A stretch of DNA of 64,000 nucleotides from Thereva unica (Eukaryota; Arthropoda; Insecta; Diptera; Therevidae): positions 17,063,676 to 17,127,675 of the forward strand of contig OX465286.1 in assembly GCA_949987705.1 (NCBI GenBank), written 5' to 3'. Positions within the stretch are counted from its first letter, which is position 1, and each line of letters opens with the position of its first letter. The notes beneath the pieces are model-generated. The model was not told the DNA's origin and did not search any database. It worked only from the letters and a program-made list of their open reading frames with translations. A program made the position numbers and the translations under genes. Below are positions 47,931 through 58,172 of the stretch, piece by piece.

Positions 47931-49530
47931 CGGGTCTCCCCCGATTTTTAGCAATCTCTTTAGTGGGTATGGAAGCTGCCATCTGTTTATCGAGTGGCGC
48001 GATATTCGGGTGTCACTTACCTGCCTGATACTGGATGGTCACACCATCGTTTCATTGTCCCGGGGCTTTGACTCGTTTGTGAGGGGTCGAGCTTAGTGGA
48101 GTTCAGCCTGGTTCGCAACTTGCAAGCAACTGTGAGTGCTAGGGGACGAAGTGAAGTCATAGGATCGGAGTCCCCTTCGGGAGCGGATACCTTTTCCTAT
48201 GCAAGGCTTATTAGTTTAAATAAGATTGATGCTGACATATCGTCTACCTCGCACTAACAGATCAAATTTGTGGGGACACAGGCAACTGTGGTAGGGTTGT
48301 GGGCTAGCCAACTGTGAGCTGGCACAGAAACGGGGAAATCAAACTAGCGAAGGGTCGTCTTTATGAAGTGTCAATCTTGTTAGGATGTCACTGGGCGATC
48401 TTCTAGATATTTAAGTAGGTTTATTCATGGAAATTTGTCTGTTCAAATTGTGAAAACTAATTTGCTACAGGCAACACTTTCAATGAACCGATGCTATTCT
48501 TCCCCGATCATGGGACGAACCGCACATTCAATATTTTTATTAGGTATTGAATGGGTCCAGGCAGTGTCAGCTTATGGACTTTCGGCCACATTGAGGGTGT
48601 AGCCTGAAGCGGCGCTTGCTTCGAATGCCTAGCGAAACTATATGTGGAGCTACGCTAGATGTATTTACTTGGTATTTTCGCCCTTTGACATTAGGTATTA
48701 GATTTAGTCTAAGAAAATGAAGATGGAGGAGAGTCAATTGAAGAAATAAATACAAGAGAATCCCTATAGTAAATAAAATGGTCATCATTGCAGAGACATC
48801 ATCAACTGAAGGAATATAAAGAAATGCAGAAAATGAATAACAACGAAACGTTAGAATTATAACACCACATTTTAGGTAGATTAGCTCTAAAGCCGGTATC
48901 CCAATGCATCCGCTTCGATTGAAACCACCTTTCCTCACTGCCATATAAGTTCTAAAGCAAACTTTGAATTTTAACGGAGCGGATGCATTGGGAGCCCGCC
49001 TTAATTTTTAAGTGACTTAAATAACACTAGCCAATATTGAACAGTTTAAAGCGAATTGTTTTACTCTGTTTATGGCACACTCAGACCCTCCCTTGAACAA
49101 TATTGGCTCATCTTGTTGTGTCTTGTATTACCTAGGGTTTAGCTTATTTATTGAGGTTAATTATAGATCCATATCACTTTCGTCGTTGTTTTTAGATTCG
49201 ATTTTTAGGATTTCTGTGTCTACCCACCCTTTTTACTTTTTTACATAAAATTTATTTAACTACTTAACATTATCTTTAATAAATTAAACTATATAAATAG
49301 AAAACGAACAACAATTTAAACAATGATATGAAAGAATCAAAGGTGAAAACGTAAAAAAGCATCAACAAAATGAAGAAATTAAAGTGGCAAAACAAAACGA
49401 CCCGATTAGACATTATTTTTTTGTTATATACATATATATATATAAATTTTTTTGCTTTTGTTATGATTCCGCTTACAGATTTTCTTCAAGCTACTTCCTT
49501 TCCCGTCCAATAACCCCCCCATCATTCAAG
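47931..49530. other. Unique DNA with two small hairpins, no supported gene
   Basis: A perfect 15-bp inverted repeat (CCCAATGCATCCGCT) lies at 48900-48914 and 48978-48992. An 11-bp inverted repeat (AGCCAATATTG) lies at 49029-49039 and 49098-49108. The minus-strand ORF of 125 codons at 48567-48944 has no recognisable motif. An AATAAA at about 48745 could end the transcript above. Confidence 0.4.
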
Positions 49531-49600
49531 AATCTACAATCAACAATCTACAATCAACAATCTTCAATCAACAATCTCCAATCAACAATCTACAATTGAC
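49531..49600 (+). repeat. 14-bp minisatellite, 5 copies
   Basis: Five units of AATCTACAATCAAC or one- to two-base variants run without interruption at 49531, 49545, 49559, 49573 and 49587. A looser version of the motif returns at 49880-49915. Confidence 0.9.
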
Positions 49601-51683
49601 CAAAGTTTGTTTCGGGTTTGAATCTTTTCGATTGGCGGATTAATTTTAGCTTATAGCAAATGAAATTCGACACGCTGTATTTTGTGCTAGACCGTCGTGT
49701 ACGGTACCGGGATACTCTTTCCTGTACGGGAGTTATCCGTGAAGTTTGAGTCGAGCTCGGGAAATCTAGATTAGATAAAGCGACCGAAGAAAACATACAG
49801 CAAGCAGCCCTAAGCCAAGTGACATGAACTAACAGACTCTCAAGCGAAACCTGCACTCAACAATATATTAATAATATAAACAATTTTCAATCAACAATCA
49901 AGAAATCAACAAATATAGTAATCCTGGTGTAATTGTGATTCGCGAGTGAAATATTTATTAATGTGCCACATGTCACTTGGCTTATGGGGAACTTTCTAAG
50001 GATATATTTCTGCACACTACCTAGATTTACCAAAAGGTGAGTTTCCAAAAAATTCCAAGGGGAGTTATGCTCTTTTGTGTGATCTCCACACTACTCACGT
50101 TTACGAAGCTTATATCTAGTCGTAGACAAATTTACAAGTTCAATACACTACAATGTGTTTATTTAAAAAAAGAAGGAATGACAAACAACCAAATAAGAAT
50201 TATTGCTGCGCTAGCCAAATATCAGAAGTACAATCTCCACCTGGATAACGCATTTCATGCGGTAACGTTGGTCCATTTGGTTCATTTGCATAGTCAACCA
50301 AAAAGCTCTCATTCAATTTCATTCCACCATTTACGGTATCGCAATCGATTTGTACAATTGTTCCACCGGCCTTTACCATTTTAGGATAAAACTATTGTAA
50401 AAGAATATTCCATTAATATTATTTTGTGTTGATGATTGTTGTTGTAGCAAACCTGTTTATCCCATGGTGAAAATAGCGACGATGATACATATAAACGTTT
50501 GCCATCCAACGAAAGCTGTAGCATTTGCGGCCCACCTTCTAACCGACGCGACGCCGGCGTCTGCATTGCGAAAATATGAAATGAATGGGTGCGAGAATAT
50601 GCCATGGATTTTGAGAGCTGCTTCTGCATTGCGAGAATATAAAACGAATGCTAAGAGCAGCTTCTGCATTGCAACATTCAAACCCATTCCCTCCCACCAA
50701 GCGCGGGCTATTTTGCCTCGCACACATATTATTATACGCTGCTGTTTGTAAGTGGAGCTCAACCAAAAGTTTCCATGCTCTAGCCAGCTGCATAGGCACA
50801 AGTGCCCAGAAACGAGTGAACAACAAAGTGCGCGTGTCGCCATCATTGCAGCAAGTGTCCAGAAACGGGTGTAGCAACAAAGTGCGCGTGTCGCGAATTC
50901 TTTGTATTACCCCAAGCGAAAAAGTGCCAAACGCGCCTAAAGAAGTTAACACTTCAAAAATTTCAACTCCGAAAGTGGCCACTCCAATGCTTACTAGATA
51001 TAAAAAATTAATTTAACTAAAAACAGTAATATAATCAACTAATACTCGAATGAAGTATTATTTAAAAATAATATGTATTTAAAAATAATAAACACCCTAG
51101 CATCCCAGTATCCACGAAAGCCACTCTTTTGAGCATTATGTCTTGAAGAATATTGTTGAATTAATTTTGTTTTGTTTGTAACGAGCTAATTTTTGAATTA
51201 ATTACTTAGTAGATGATAAATTATTTTTCTAAGATAATTTATTATCAATTTGGTATTGTTTATAAAGATGCCACAAATATTTGGCTGCTTTTCGGCCACT
51301 TTTTTAATGTTCGGTATTCGACCGAATAAATGAACAAACGACTTGCCAGGCGACGGTGACGACGGCGCACAGTGGGGCTCGCTCATAGAAGGTTCTGCTC
51401 AAAACTCAATTTTCAACATGTGGCGGGCTGCGGCAGAAGTCCCCAGAGATTTAATTTCTCCGCGCCGCCTGAGGTTTATGCCAGCGCAAATGTTGTTCCA
51501 TGTATTTTAAATGTCACCGCCACCCCTAAAATTTCTTTGTGGGTTAACCCACATTATGCGGCCGAATACCAAATTATAAAAAAACGCACATATCACTAAA
51601 AATTATATGAAAGGAATCCAAATTTCATCGGAAAAGCAACAACAAAAAGAACAATATCAGGGGACTCCGGACCGGCGAACAAA
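49601..51683. other. Unique DNA with local repeats, no supported gene
   Basis: A 16-bp perfect inverted repeat (TAAGCCAAGTGACATG) lies at 49811-49826 and 49969-49984. A short stretch at about 50045-50090 resembles the satellite. The sequence TCTGCATTGCGAGAATA is repeated with changes between 50553 and 50680. A 41-bp direct repeat with period 53 lies at 50800-50893. Overlapping ORFs of up to 147 codons on both strands around 50450-51016 are by-products of this repetitive, more GC-rich stretch, and none has a recognisable domain. Confidence 0.45.
50800..50893 (+). repeat. 41-bp direct repeat, period 53
   Basis: AAGTGCCCAGAAACGAGTG at 50800 returns as AAGTGTCCAGAAACGGGTG at 50853. Both are followed by CAACAAAGTGCGCGTGTCGC. 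Confidence 0.8.
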
Positions 51684-51808
51684 TCAAAGGGGTACCCCTT
51701 GGGATATTTTTGGTCGATTTCACGAAAGTGCTGGGATCTTAATGAATGGGGTATCGTTGGAAAGGGCTCGCTCCCCCGAGTTCAGCGCACTTGATTTGGT
51801 CCAGAAAT
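51684..51808 (+). repeat. Detached 125-bp fragment of the satellite monomer
   Basis: From TCAAAGGGGTACCCC through GGTCCAGAAAT the sequence follows the common long-type monomer of the array base for base as far as I can read. Both flanks are unrelated. It lies about 6 kb beyond the array end and is in the same orientation. The lack of divergence points to recent spread or ongoing exchange with the array. Confidence 0.92.
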
Positions 51809-52903
51809 AAAAAAATTAATAAAGTAACATAACAGTGAAGAGTTGGATTTAAAACAAAAACAATATTTACTTACCTTTTGAAATTATTACCAATTTTCAT
51901 TTGATATGACCGCACAACACAAATACAAATAGGCAAACTGCCAGTTACGAGCTACTGCTACTGAAATTTCAGTTTTGTCATTAACGTGCTATTGTTTTTG
52001 GCAAAGGCGGGAAATGTATCGATGATTGAAGTAGGCTATAAGATTACATAGGAGACGGCACAGTGTCTGAATTGAAAGCAACAAAATTCCCATTTTGGCT
52101 AAAAATGTTAGTTACGAGGTCCTGCGGCACGTCCTCGATTGGAGTTGAAGGCGCAAATTAGCTGTTGATTTAATATTACTAAAGAAATAAAAATAAAAAA
52201 AATCCAACACACCTTTTATTACTTTGATTATATTAATTTTAATTGTTTCTTTTTTATTTTTTGTTTTTTTTTGTTTTTTTTTTTTTTTTACTTAACAAAA
52301 CGAATTCTTAAAATATCACAATAAAAACTTAAAAATCTACAGGAAATTATTTCATTATTATTTGTTTAATTTGTGTTTACTAATTTTCTCTTGTGTTGTG
52401 AAATTACTTTAAGAAAATGAAAACGTAAATTAGTTATGAAGTTTAAAAAGTAATAATATTAATATAGTGAAGAAGTAATAATAATAATAATAATGAAAAA
52501 ATTGTAATTGTAAAAAAATTGTATTTTCTTTGTTCATATCAGTACGAGTTTTTCCTTTACATACTAAAAAAGAAATGAATAGTGTTTTTTTTTCTTTAGC
52601 TTAATTTTTAATAATTTTAACACATAATTCTTGTTAATTTTTTTTTTTTTGGTTTTAGTCCATCTCAGAAATGTTGACGTTTAGTTTTGGGTTTTTTTTG
52701 TGTGTATATTTGAATTTTTACAATTGGTAACTTTTACTTTCTTTTGTTATTTTTTTTATTTTATATTCATTTTCATTTATAAATGAACATTGAATTTGTT
52801 TAGCACTAAAGAATACTTTTCTCTACGTATTTACGTATTTTTTAAACATAGCCAGTTTACATAATATTTTTTTTTTTTTTTGGTAGGTATATATTTAATA
52901 TAA
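51809..52903. other. AT-rich DNA with homopolymer and (TAA)n tracts, no supported gene
   Basis: Long T-runs and a (TAA)n tract (52476-52494) dominate. A strong minus-strand splice-donor sequence (AAAAG|GTAAGTAA) is present at about 51865-51878, but no partner exon could be identified. Confidence 0.45.
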
Positions 52904-53868
52904 TCACGCCGATTATACAACTCGCCGGATTAACCGCGGAGGGAATTTTATTTAGACTTGACGTTTTGGTGTATTATAGAATACGCCGAATGAAAAATGA
53001 CCGAATGACGGTAATACAGTGTGAAAAATTGTTATTATAGAATCCCCGCTCGTGAAACGCATTCCATACAAAAATTGTCACATTACAAATCGGCTACTGC
53101 GTATGTGAAAAATTTCGGTTTAGTTTTCATTTGCCATGAAGACTAATAAAATGTGAGTTTAAATGTTTTTAATTTAATTATACTATTAATTATAAACAAA
53201 ATATGTTCAAAAATAATTTTTTTTTACAGAAAACAAACAACGAACCGATACTGTTGGTTGTGCCATGCAAAACGATCCTGACCGACACCGTTATGGTATC
53301 TGACTTCTGCTAAAAATCTTACGACACGCTGGCAATTTAAATTCTGGAGTTAGTGAGGATGATTTTACCACCACCGGTGGTAATTTAGTTTTCACAGTCC
53401 TTTTAAAACATAACTAAAAGCGGCTTTGCTTAGTCTGAAGTTTTTTTTTTTTTTTATAAATCTCAAAATAAATGACAACAATGGTTTTAGGAACTATGAA
53501 CATAAACAAAACCAAATTTCAGAAAATTTTTACTCACTGGACGTTTGGTAACTGGAAAATGTCTTAGCACATATTTCGGATTGTTTTCCGAGTTTCTTTC
53601 CTGTTATTCTCCTCGTCTAAATTAAAATAAAACCTAATGGTATCCATAATTACGTACTAAAAACACTTAATTTTTGGCACTTAGATATTTATTTTTCTAA
53701 GGATTGGCGAAAATATCGTGGAAAATTTGACAGCTAGTGGTGAAATTGCAGTTTCAGTGCGGATCGATAATGCAGAATTCCGTTGGATTCTATAATGCAA
53801 ATATTTTCAAATGCGGATCGGATTTTCTCCCGCTGCAGAAAATCCGGCGAGTTGTATAATCGGCATGA
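52904..53868. mobile_element. MITE-like DNA transposon, 965 bp, 28-bp terminal inverted repeats
   Basis: The left end TCACGCCGATTATACAACTC, continuing GCCGGATT to 52931, is matched by the reverse complement of 53841-53868 with a single mismatch. ATTATAGAAT recurs near both ends (about 52973 and 53032 on the left, inverted at about 53790 on the right), as expected for subterminal repeats. No clear target duplication is visible. Inside, an ATG at 53136, a GTGAGT donor at 53153 and a TTTTTACAG acceptor ending at 53229 could form a tiny spliced frame. That frame encodes a C-x2-C motif before a stop, perhaps the remains of a transposase zinc finger. The superfamily is not identified. Confidence 0.8.
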
Positions 53869-54383
53869 ATTTTTAATGAAAACTATTTTATTTTTTGGCT
53901 CGATTTTTTTTTTTTTTGTTTTTACTCCATTTCCTTTTTTCTCTTTGTTTCTAAAGAATACACACCATTTTTAAAATAATACATTTTTCTTAATTAATTT
54001 TATTTTTTCAAAACATTTCTGCAATTTTATCTTTTTTCTTAAATAAAATAATGTTTTCTTTTTTTTTTCTTTGCAATATATAATATATAATTAAATCAAT
54101 TTTGTTTTCTCTTGTTTTTATGATAAAAGTTGTTGTTTTTTTTTTTGTTGTTGTTTTAAGATTTAGTCAATATCATGAAATCTTAGTATCGCACGTCCGG
54201 GTATTTCAGATGCACATAATTTTCGGACAACTTCTGGTGCTTGTTCGCATGGGAATACTGAATGTGGTGGCGGTTCAATCTGTAATTAATAATTAAATTT
54301 CGTTTATTATCATTCATTCGGCCAAAACAATAATAAGCTCGTCAGGTAGCCAAGGAGGAAGCGAAGGTGGAGTAGGCATTATC
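53869..54383. other. AT-rich DNA, no feature recognised
   Basis: The stretch consists of T-rich runs with two short ORFs lacking any recognisable motif. I see nothing else in it. Confidence 0.5.
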
Positions 54384-56212
54384 AGTGGCGTAGCAAGAAA
54401 TATTTTCAGGGGGGGGGGATTAAATAGATATTTATTTATTTATTTATTCGTCTACAGAAAAAATTCTTACAGACTACTAGCAAACAAATGTTATATTTTA
54501 AATATTAACTAAAATGTGTCAATTACAACCAATTTTTTATTTTCCCAAAATACATATCGTCGGGTCTATGGCAAAACCATGAATGTGCTTTTTTGGCAAT
54601 TTTGAGTTATGCATTTCACAGTGCGCCGAATTTCTTAAAGAACAATTGGCCAAAACCGCCAATGTGAAATTCCACTTTATGCCTGCACAAATTCAAAATT
54701 TCATTTTTCTGAATCTCCTGAAAATTAAGTAATTGCAAAATGCGTTACGCCAAAATCATGAATGTGCACATTCGTTGTTCTGGTGTAACGGAAATCTTCA
54801 GCATGATGTAAATATTGTTTTTATGGTGAAATTGAAAACCTACAGCTGGGCATGATAGGGCTTGTTCAATCCAGCACAGACTTATTTGTTTACTTTTTTT
54901 TTTGTTTTTTTTTTTTTTGAAGTTCTGAAGAACTTTTATTCATTGCAACAGTTTCCTTAATAGAGGGCAGTTGAGGTTTTGTGGAAAATTTACGAATTTG
55001 CAAATTTGATTGAATTAACTAAGTTAAAGTTTAATGAAAATTACAATGGCAAGTCATGGAGCATTGTGTCTGTCGTTAGCTCTCCAGAAGAAAGTAATTT
55101 CAAACGTGAATGATGCCGGCAGGTAGGGAAAATAATTGGTATTTGAATAACTTATAATCTTCGTGCTTTATTTTGAAGCGAGTAGCACTGTTCAGGGAGA
55201 AGATACAATTAAGCAAAAAAAAAAATGATGGTTTTAACAAAAAAGCTAAGTAGGTTTTGTTTTGATTACAATCATTGGGATACTAATTGCATTTTCCGTA
55301 AATAGGGAAAATCAGCAAAGAATTACCTTGTCCTTCCCAGGCTTTTGATAGTGATGAAGACGCCATGGACTTTAGTCCTTTAGTTTCATCATACAGTCCA
55401 AGTTCTTCATATGATTCGGAGCCAGGTGAAAGTGAAGCTGAGAACGCTGTCAGTTCCTCAAATATTCCCAAGAAACTAACATCAAATAAGGAAGGATGGA
55501 AGAAAAGCATCAGAAAAATTAAAAGGGCTAAAGATGAGGCCTACGTTGGATCAAAGGGTGCTCAATGACTGGCTAAACCTACATATGTTATGCTCACCTT
55601 GCAATGGAAAATCAAAACATGTTAAATGCAATAAAATCAGTGAAGAAAGCAGAAAAATATTGTGTGAAAAATTTCGTGGAATGGCTAGTATCGATGATCA
55701 ACGGAGTTTCATTAATATGCATTGAAAACAAGCCAAAAGCACGAACAACGAGGAATTTGACTGAATCGCGACGAAGCTTTACCATAAATTATTATTTAAC
55801 GGTTGACAGTCAACGAATAAAGGTATGCCGAAGGTTTTTTTTAGCAACTTTTAATATTACGGACTCCCTCATGAGGAGCGTTCTTGCAAAAACGACCTCC
55901 CAAGGATGCCTTGAGAAAGATAAACGGGGCAAGCATCCGCCACACAATAAACTGCTAAACTTAATTTGTATTTTTTAATCTTACTTAGATTCATCTCTGA
56001 ATATGCAAATAGATGAATGCAGAAAGAACAGTTTGAAACCGGTATGCATAAGCAAATACAGGCAAGTTTTCAAAGGATACAATTTAGGATTTTTTAATCC
56101 AAAGAAAGATCAGTGCAAGTTCTGCTTAGCTTACAAAGCCAAAGCAGAAAAACAGGAGGAAGAGAAATCAAATTTTGAATTGCACATACATATATTTTTT
56201 TTTTTTATGTGA
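54384..56212 (+). mobile_element. Probable DNA-transposon remnant with subterminal repeats
   Basis: A possible left terminus, CAGTGGCGTAGC followed by a G-run at 54410-54418, resembles ends seen in several cut-and-paste elements. Three copies of a motif close to GGCCAAAACCATGAATGTG lie at 54570-54587, 54648-54666 and 54748-54766, as expected for transposase-binding subterminal repeats. A broken transposase-like gene follows at 55343-56205. No matching right terminus was found, and the sequence after 56205 turns abruptly into a T-run and unrelated DNA. The limits are therefore approximate. Confidence 0.45.
55343..56205 (+). pseudogene. Broken transposase-like gene (arthropod family with KKDQCxxC motif)
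   Basis: Coding traces run through three frames. The first (55343-55566, after a good acceptor CCTTCCCAG) is serine- and acidic-rich and ends in a basic stretch. The second (55534-55725) has a cysteine-rich part with KCNKISEESRKILCEKF. The third (55604-55978, continuing after one in-frame stop to 56205) has VCRRFFLATFNITD, DKRGKHPPHN and NPKKDQCKFC. I recognise this motif order from large uncharacterised transposon-derived proteins of arthropods but cannot name the superfamily. About 40 residues normally lying between the last two motifs are missing, and the C-terminal half is absent. The gene is dead: two frameshifts, one stop, an internal deletion and a 3' truncation. Confidence 0.6.
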
Positions 56213-56360
56213 CACACTAGAGACTTAGGGTAGGCCCCTTTGTACTGTCGACCATGTATTTTATTTTATTTTTTTTTTTTTTTGAAATGTCGAACAGCAG
56301 CTCTAGTCGGAAGATAGAGAGAGAAGTGAAAGAAAGAACTGTCACAACCTAGCTGCGGTA
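56213..56360. other. Short unassigned stretch with T-run
   Basis: No gene is seen here. It includes a long T-run at about 56268-56283 and purine-rich AGAGAGAGAAGTG sequence. It may be a continuation of the sequence on the other side of the SINE. Confidence 0.3.
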
Positions 56361-56695
56361 TTTTTTTTTATTATTTTTTTTTTTTTATTTCACCTACTCC
56401 CAACCATTTCGCGACTCTGACATCGGGGCATCGAGAACAACTCGCTGGAGTGTTATGCCTCCTGAAACGAGTTGAATCTCATCAACCAACCGATAACATG
56501 CGCTTGTGGAGCGGGGAAGAGAACCTAGTGAAGGCTATGACAGGAGGAATCAGGAATGCAAAGAGGGGAGAAGAAAGAAGGAAAGTTATGTAGGCGGGAA
56601 ATTGGGAAAGGCTAGGACCGTGGCACCGCCGGGAATCGAACCCGGAACCTCTGGGGATAGTAGTCAGGCGCCTTACCCCTAGACTACCGAGGCCC
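56361..56695 (-). mobile_element. tRNA-derived SINE, about 335 bp
   Basis: Read on the minus strand, the element opens with a tRNA-like head. An A box TAGTCTAGGGG (plus-strand 56676-56686) fits the consensus fully. A B box GGTTCGATTCC (56632-56642) lies at the usual tRNA distance. The T stem (CCGGG/CCCGG) is intact and the acceptor stem nearly so. About 250 bp of unrelated body and an A-rich tail with TAA units (56361-56390 on the plus strand as T-rich) follow. These are the hallmarks of a Pol III-transcribed SINE. The flanks share only an imperfect ACNTAGCT, so the target duplication is uncertain. Confidence 0.8.
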
Positions 56696-56699
56696 ACGT

Positions 56700-57390
56700 A
56701 GCTAAGTGTAGCTAAGAAAGTGTCCGCTCGTCGAGAAAGGGACTTAGATAAAGAAGCATCCCAATCTAATAAAAAATAGTATCATTCAATCGTATTAATG
56801 ATGCCAAAAGGGCCAAGCGGCGAGATTTACTACATGCGTAAATTGGCAGTATACAATCTCACGGCGTACAACCTTGGAAACCAGAAAGTCTTATGTTACT
56901 TATGGGATAAAACTCCGCCTTCGTCTGGTCCCAAGCCCAGAGTGTGAAAGGAGGAGGGTTGTCGACCTGCCGAGTTGATCGTAAAAACTAGGCAAGAAAC
57001 CGCATGGATACACGAACTAACCATTCACGAAATAATGCTACTGCATCCGGGGCAGCCGATGCGCCAGCGCTGGGGACCAGGGATGCTGGTGAGAAGTGGG
57101 TTACTGGCCGAACACCCAAATTAGTCACACCGAAAAGGGAATTAAAATTCGCTGCGTGGAATGTACGAACAGGACATCACGTTGGTCAAAAGGAAATCAT
57201 AGCAATGGAATTGTTGAAATGCAAAATATCAATTGCTGCGCTAACGGAACTACGGCTTACCGGATCCGGGATATTGACAATCGTCCCGCCAACAATCGAC
57301 GAAACGATGATGCTTTACTATTACGGTGGTGAGAAAAGAGAGGCCGGCGTCGGCTTTATGGTCGACCGAAGTAGGTATGGCGGCGGTTGA
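56700..57390 (+). mobile_element. Non-LTR retrotransposon, 5' part only
   Basis: This region holds a probable 5' untranslated region (from about 56700) and the start of an ORF with an AP-endonuclease domain, cut off before the catalytic core is complete. No reverse transcriptase or 3' tail follows; the sequence turns into G-rich minisatellite DNA after about 57375. Keeping the 5' end and losing the 3' part is the opposite of usual LINE truncation, so later rearrangement is likely. Confidence 0.6.
57004..57390 (+). pseudogene. AP-like endonuclease domain fragment of a non-LTR retrotransposon
   Basis: The 128-codon frame starts at an ATG. After about 45 unremarkable residues it shows FAAWNVRTG, then ISIAALTELRLTGSG and KREAGVGFMVD. 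These are the first motifs of the exonuclease-endonuclease-phosphatase fold found in LINE ORF2 proteins, often annotated in insects as craniofacial development protein 2-like. The asparagine of WNVRT and the glutamate of TELRL match the first metal-binding motifs. The catalytic histidine and aspartate motifs and everything beyond are missing. The frame ends at a stop right at the junction with G-rich sequence. Confidence 0.7.
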
Positions 57391-58153
57391 GCGTGGGAAC
57401 CAGGTCAAGGTCACCGCCCATCGAATCTGGGTCAAGGCCATCAATCAATCACCTGTTGGTGGCCATGGATCTAGGTCACGGGGTCTACGACCGTGGGACT
57501 GGTTTGCTTGGGCGGGACCTCGGTCAGGGTCGGTCGGTGGCTTGGGACTCGGTGGGGCCGGGCTCGGCTAGGGACTCGGTGGGGCTGGGCTGGGCTGTGG
57601 GCTCGGCTAGGGACTCGGTGGGGACGGGCTGGGCTGGGCTGGGGACTCGGCTGGGGACCCGGTGGGGGCTGATAGTAGATATGCTATGCCGGTTCTAGCG
57701 CAATTTAACATGGGGTTTTACATATAACCCCTAGATTCACCTTTTTCGCCATCTTGGATTTTCTTCGCTGTGCCAATTGGTTTGTGACGTCACATGGTCA
57801 TGTACGAGTGACTTTGGGGCTTGGCGGTGGACTCGGTCAGGGAAAGTGTGGCTTGTGACTTGGCGGACTGCTCGGTGAGGGAAAGTGGTTTGGGACTTGG
57901 CAGGGGTCGGTGGCTTGGCAGGTTGGGCGGAAGCTACAGGCGGCGGCGGCGGTAGCTTTTGCCCGGTCTGCGACGGAAGGTATTTACTCAGACTCGTACG
58001 TGCGCCCTAGTCTCTGCAGAGCAGGTCCGGGACTGGGTCAGTGGCTTCGGAAACAAAAACAAAAACTGCAGCGGTAGAAATTTGAGCGGCAAAATCTATC
58101 GGCATAAAAGGAAAAACAAAACAACGGATGTGCTGCAGTGCGACTATTGCATG
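57391..58153. other. GC-rich stretch without supported gene
   Basis: This is GC-rich DNA made largely of degenerate GGGACTCGGTGGGG-like repeats and their derivatives. Several ORFs (for example 57387-57698) are repeat by-products, and no protein domain is recognised. Confidence 0.5.
57475..57672 (+). repeat. G-rich minisatellite with G-quadruplex motifs
   Basis: The sequence is built from GGGACTCGGTGGGG, GGGCTGGGCT and GGGCTCGGCTA blocks. Runs of four or five GGG tracts separated by 2-4 bases occur at 57581-57601 and 57620-57644 and satisfy the usual G-quadruplex pattern on the plus strand. Confidence 0.8.
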
Positions 58154-58172
58154 GTTGTTGTTGTTGTTGTTA
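58154..58172 (+). repeat. (GTT)n microsatellite
   Basis: Six uninterrupted GTT units, visible by eye. Confidence 0.9.

Noticed and set aside
48567..48944. Minus-strand ORF of 125 codons
   Set aside because: It is hydrophobic by composition of AT-rich DNA, with no motif or supporting signals.
50381..51016. Overlapping ORFs of 82-147 codons on both strands
   Set aside because: They arise from direct repeats in a locally GC-richer stretch; no domains, and the frames conflict with each other.
51375..51385. GGGGCTCGCTC match to the satellite
   Set aside because: Too short; expected by chance in a window of this size.
51840..51910. Minus-strand first exon with donor AAAAG|GTAAGTAA
   Set aside because: The donor is good, but no acceptor or following exon could be identified.
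56632..56695. Functional tRNA gene on the minus strand
   Set aside because: The anticodon stem is poor, the acceptor stem has a mismatch, and the sequence continues into a SINE body with an A-rich tail.
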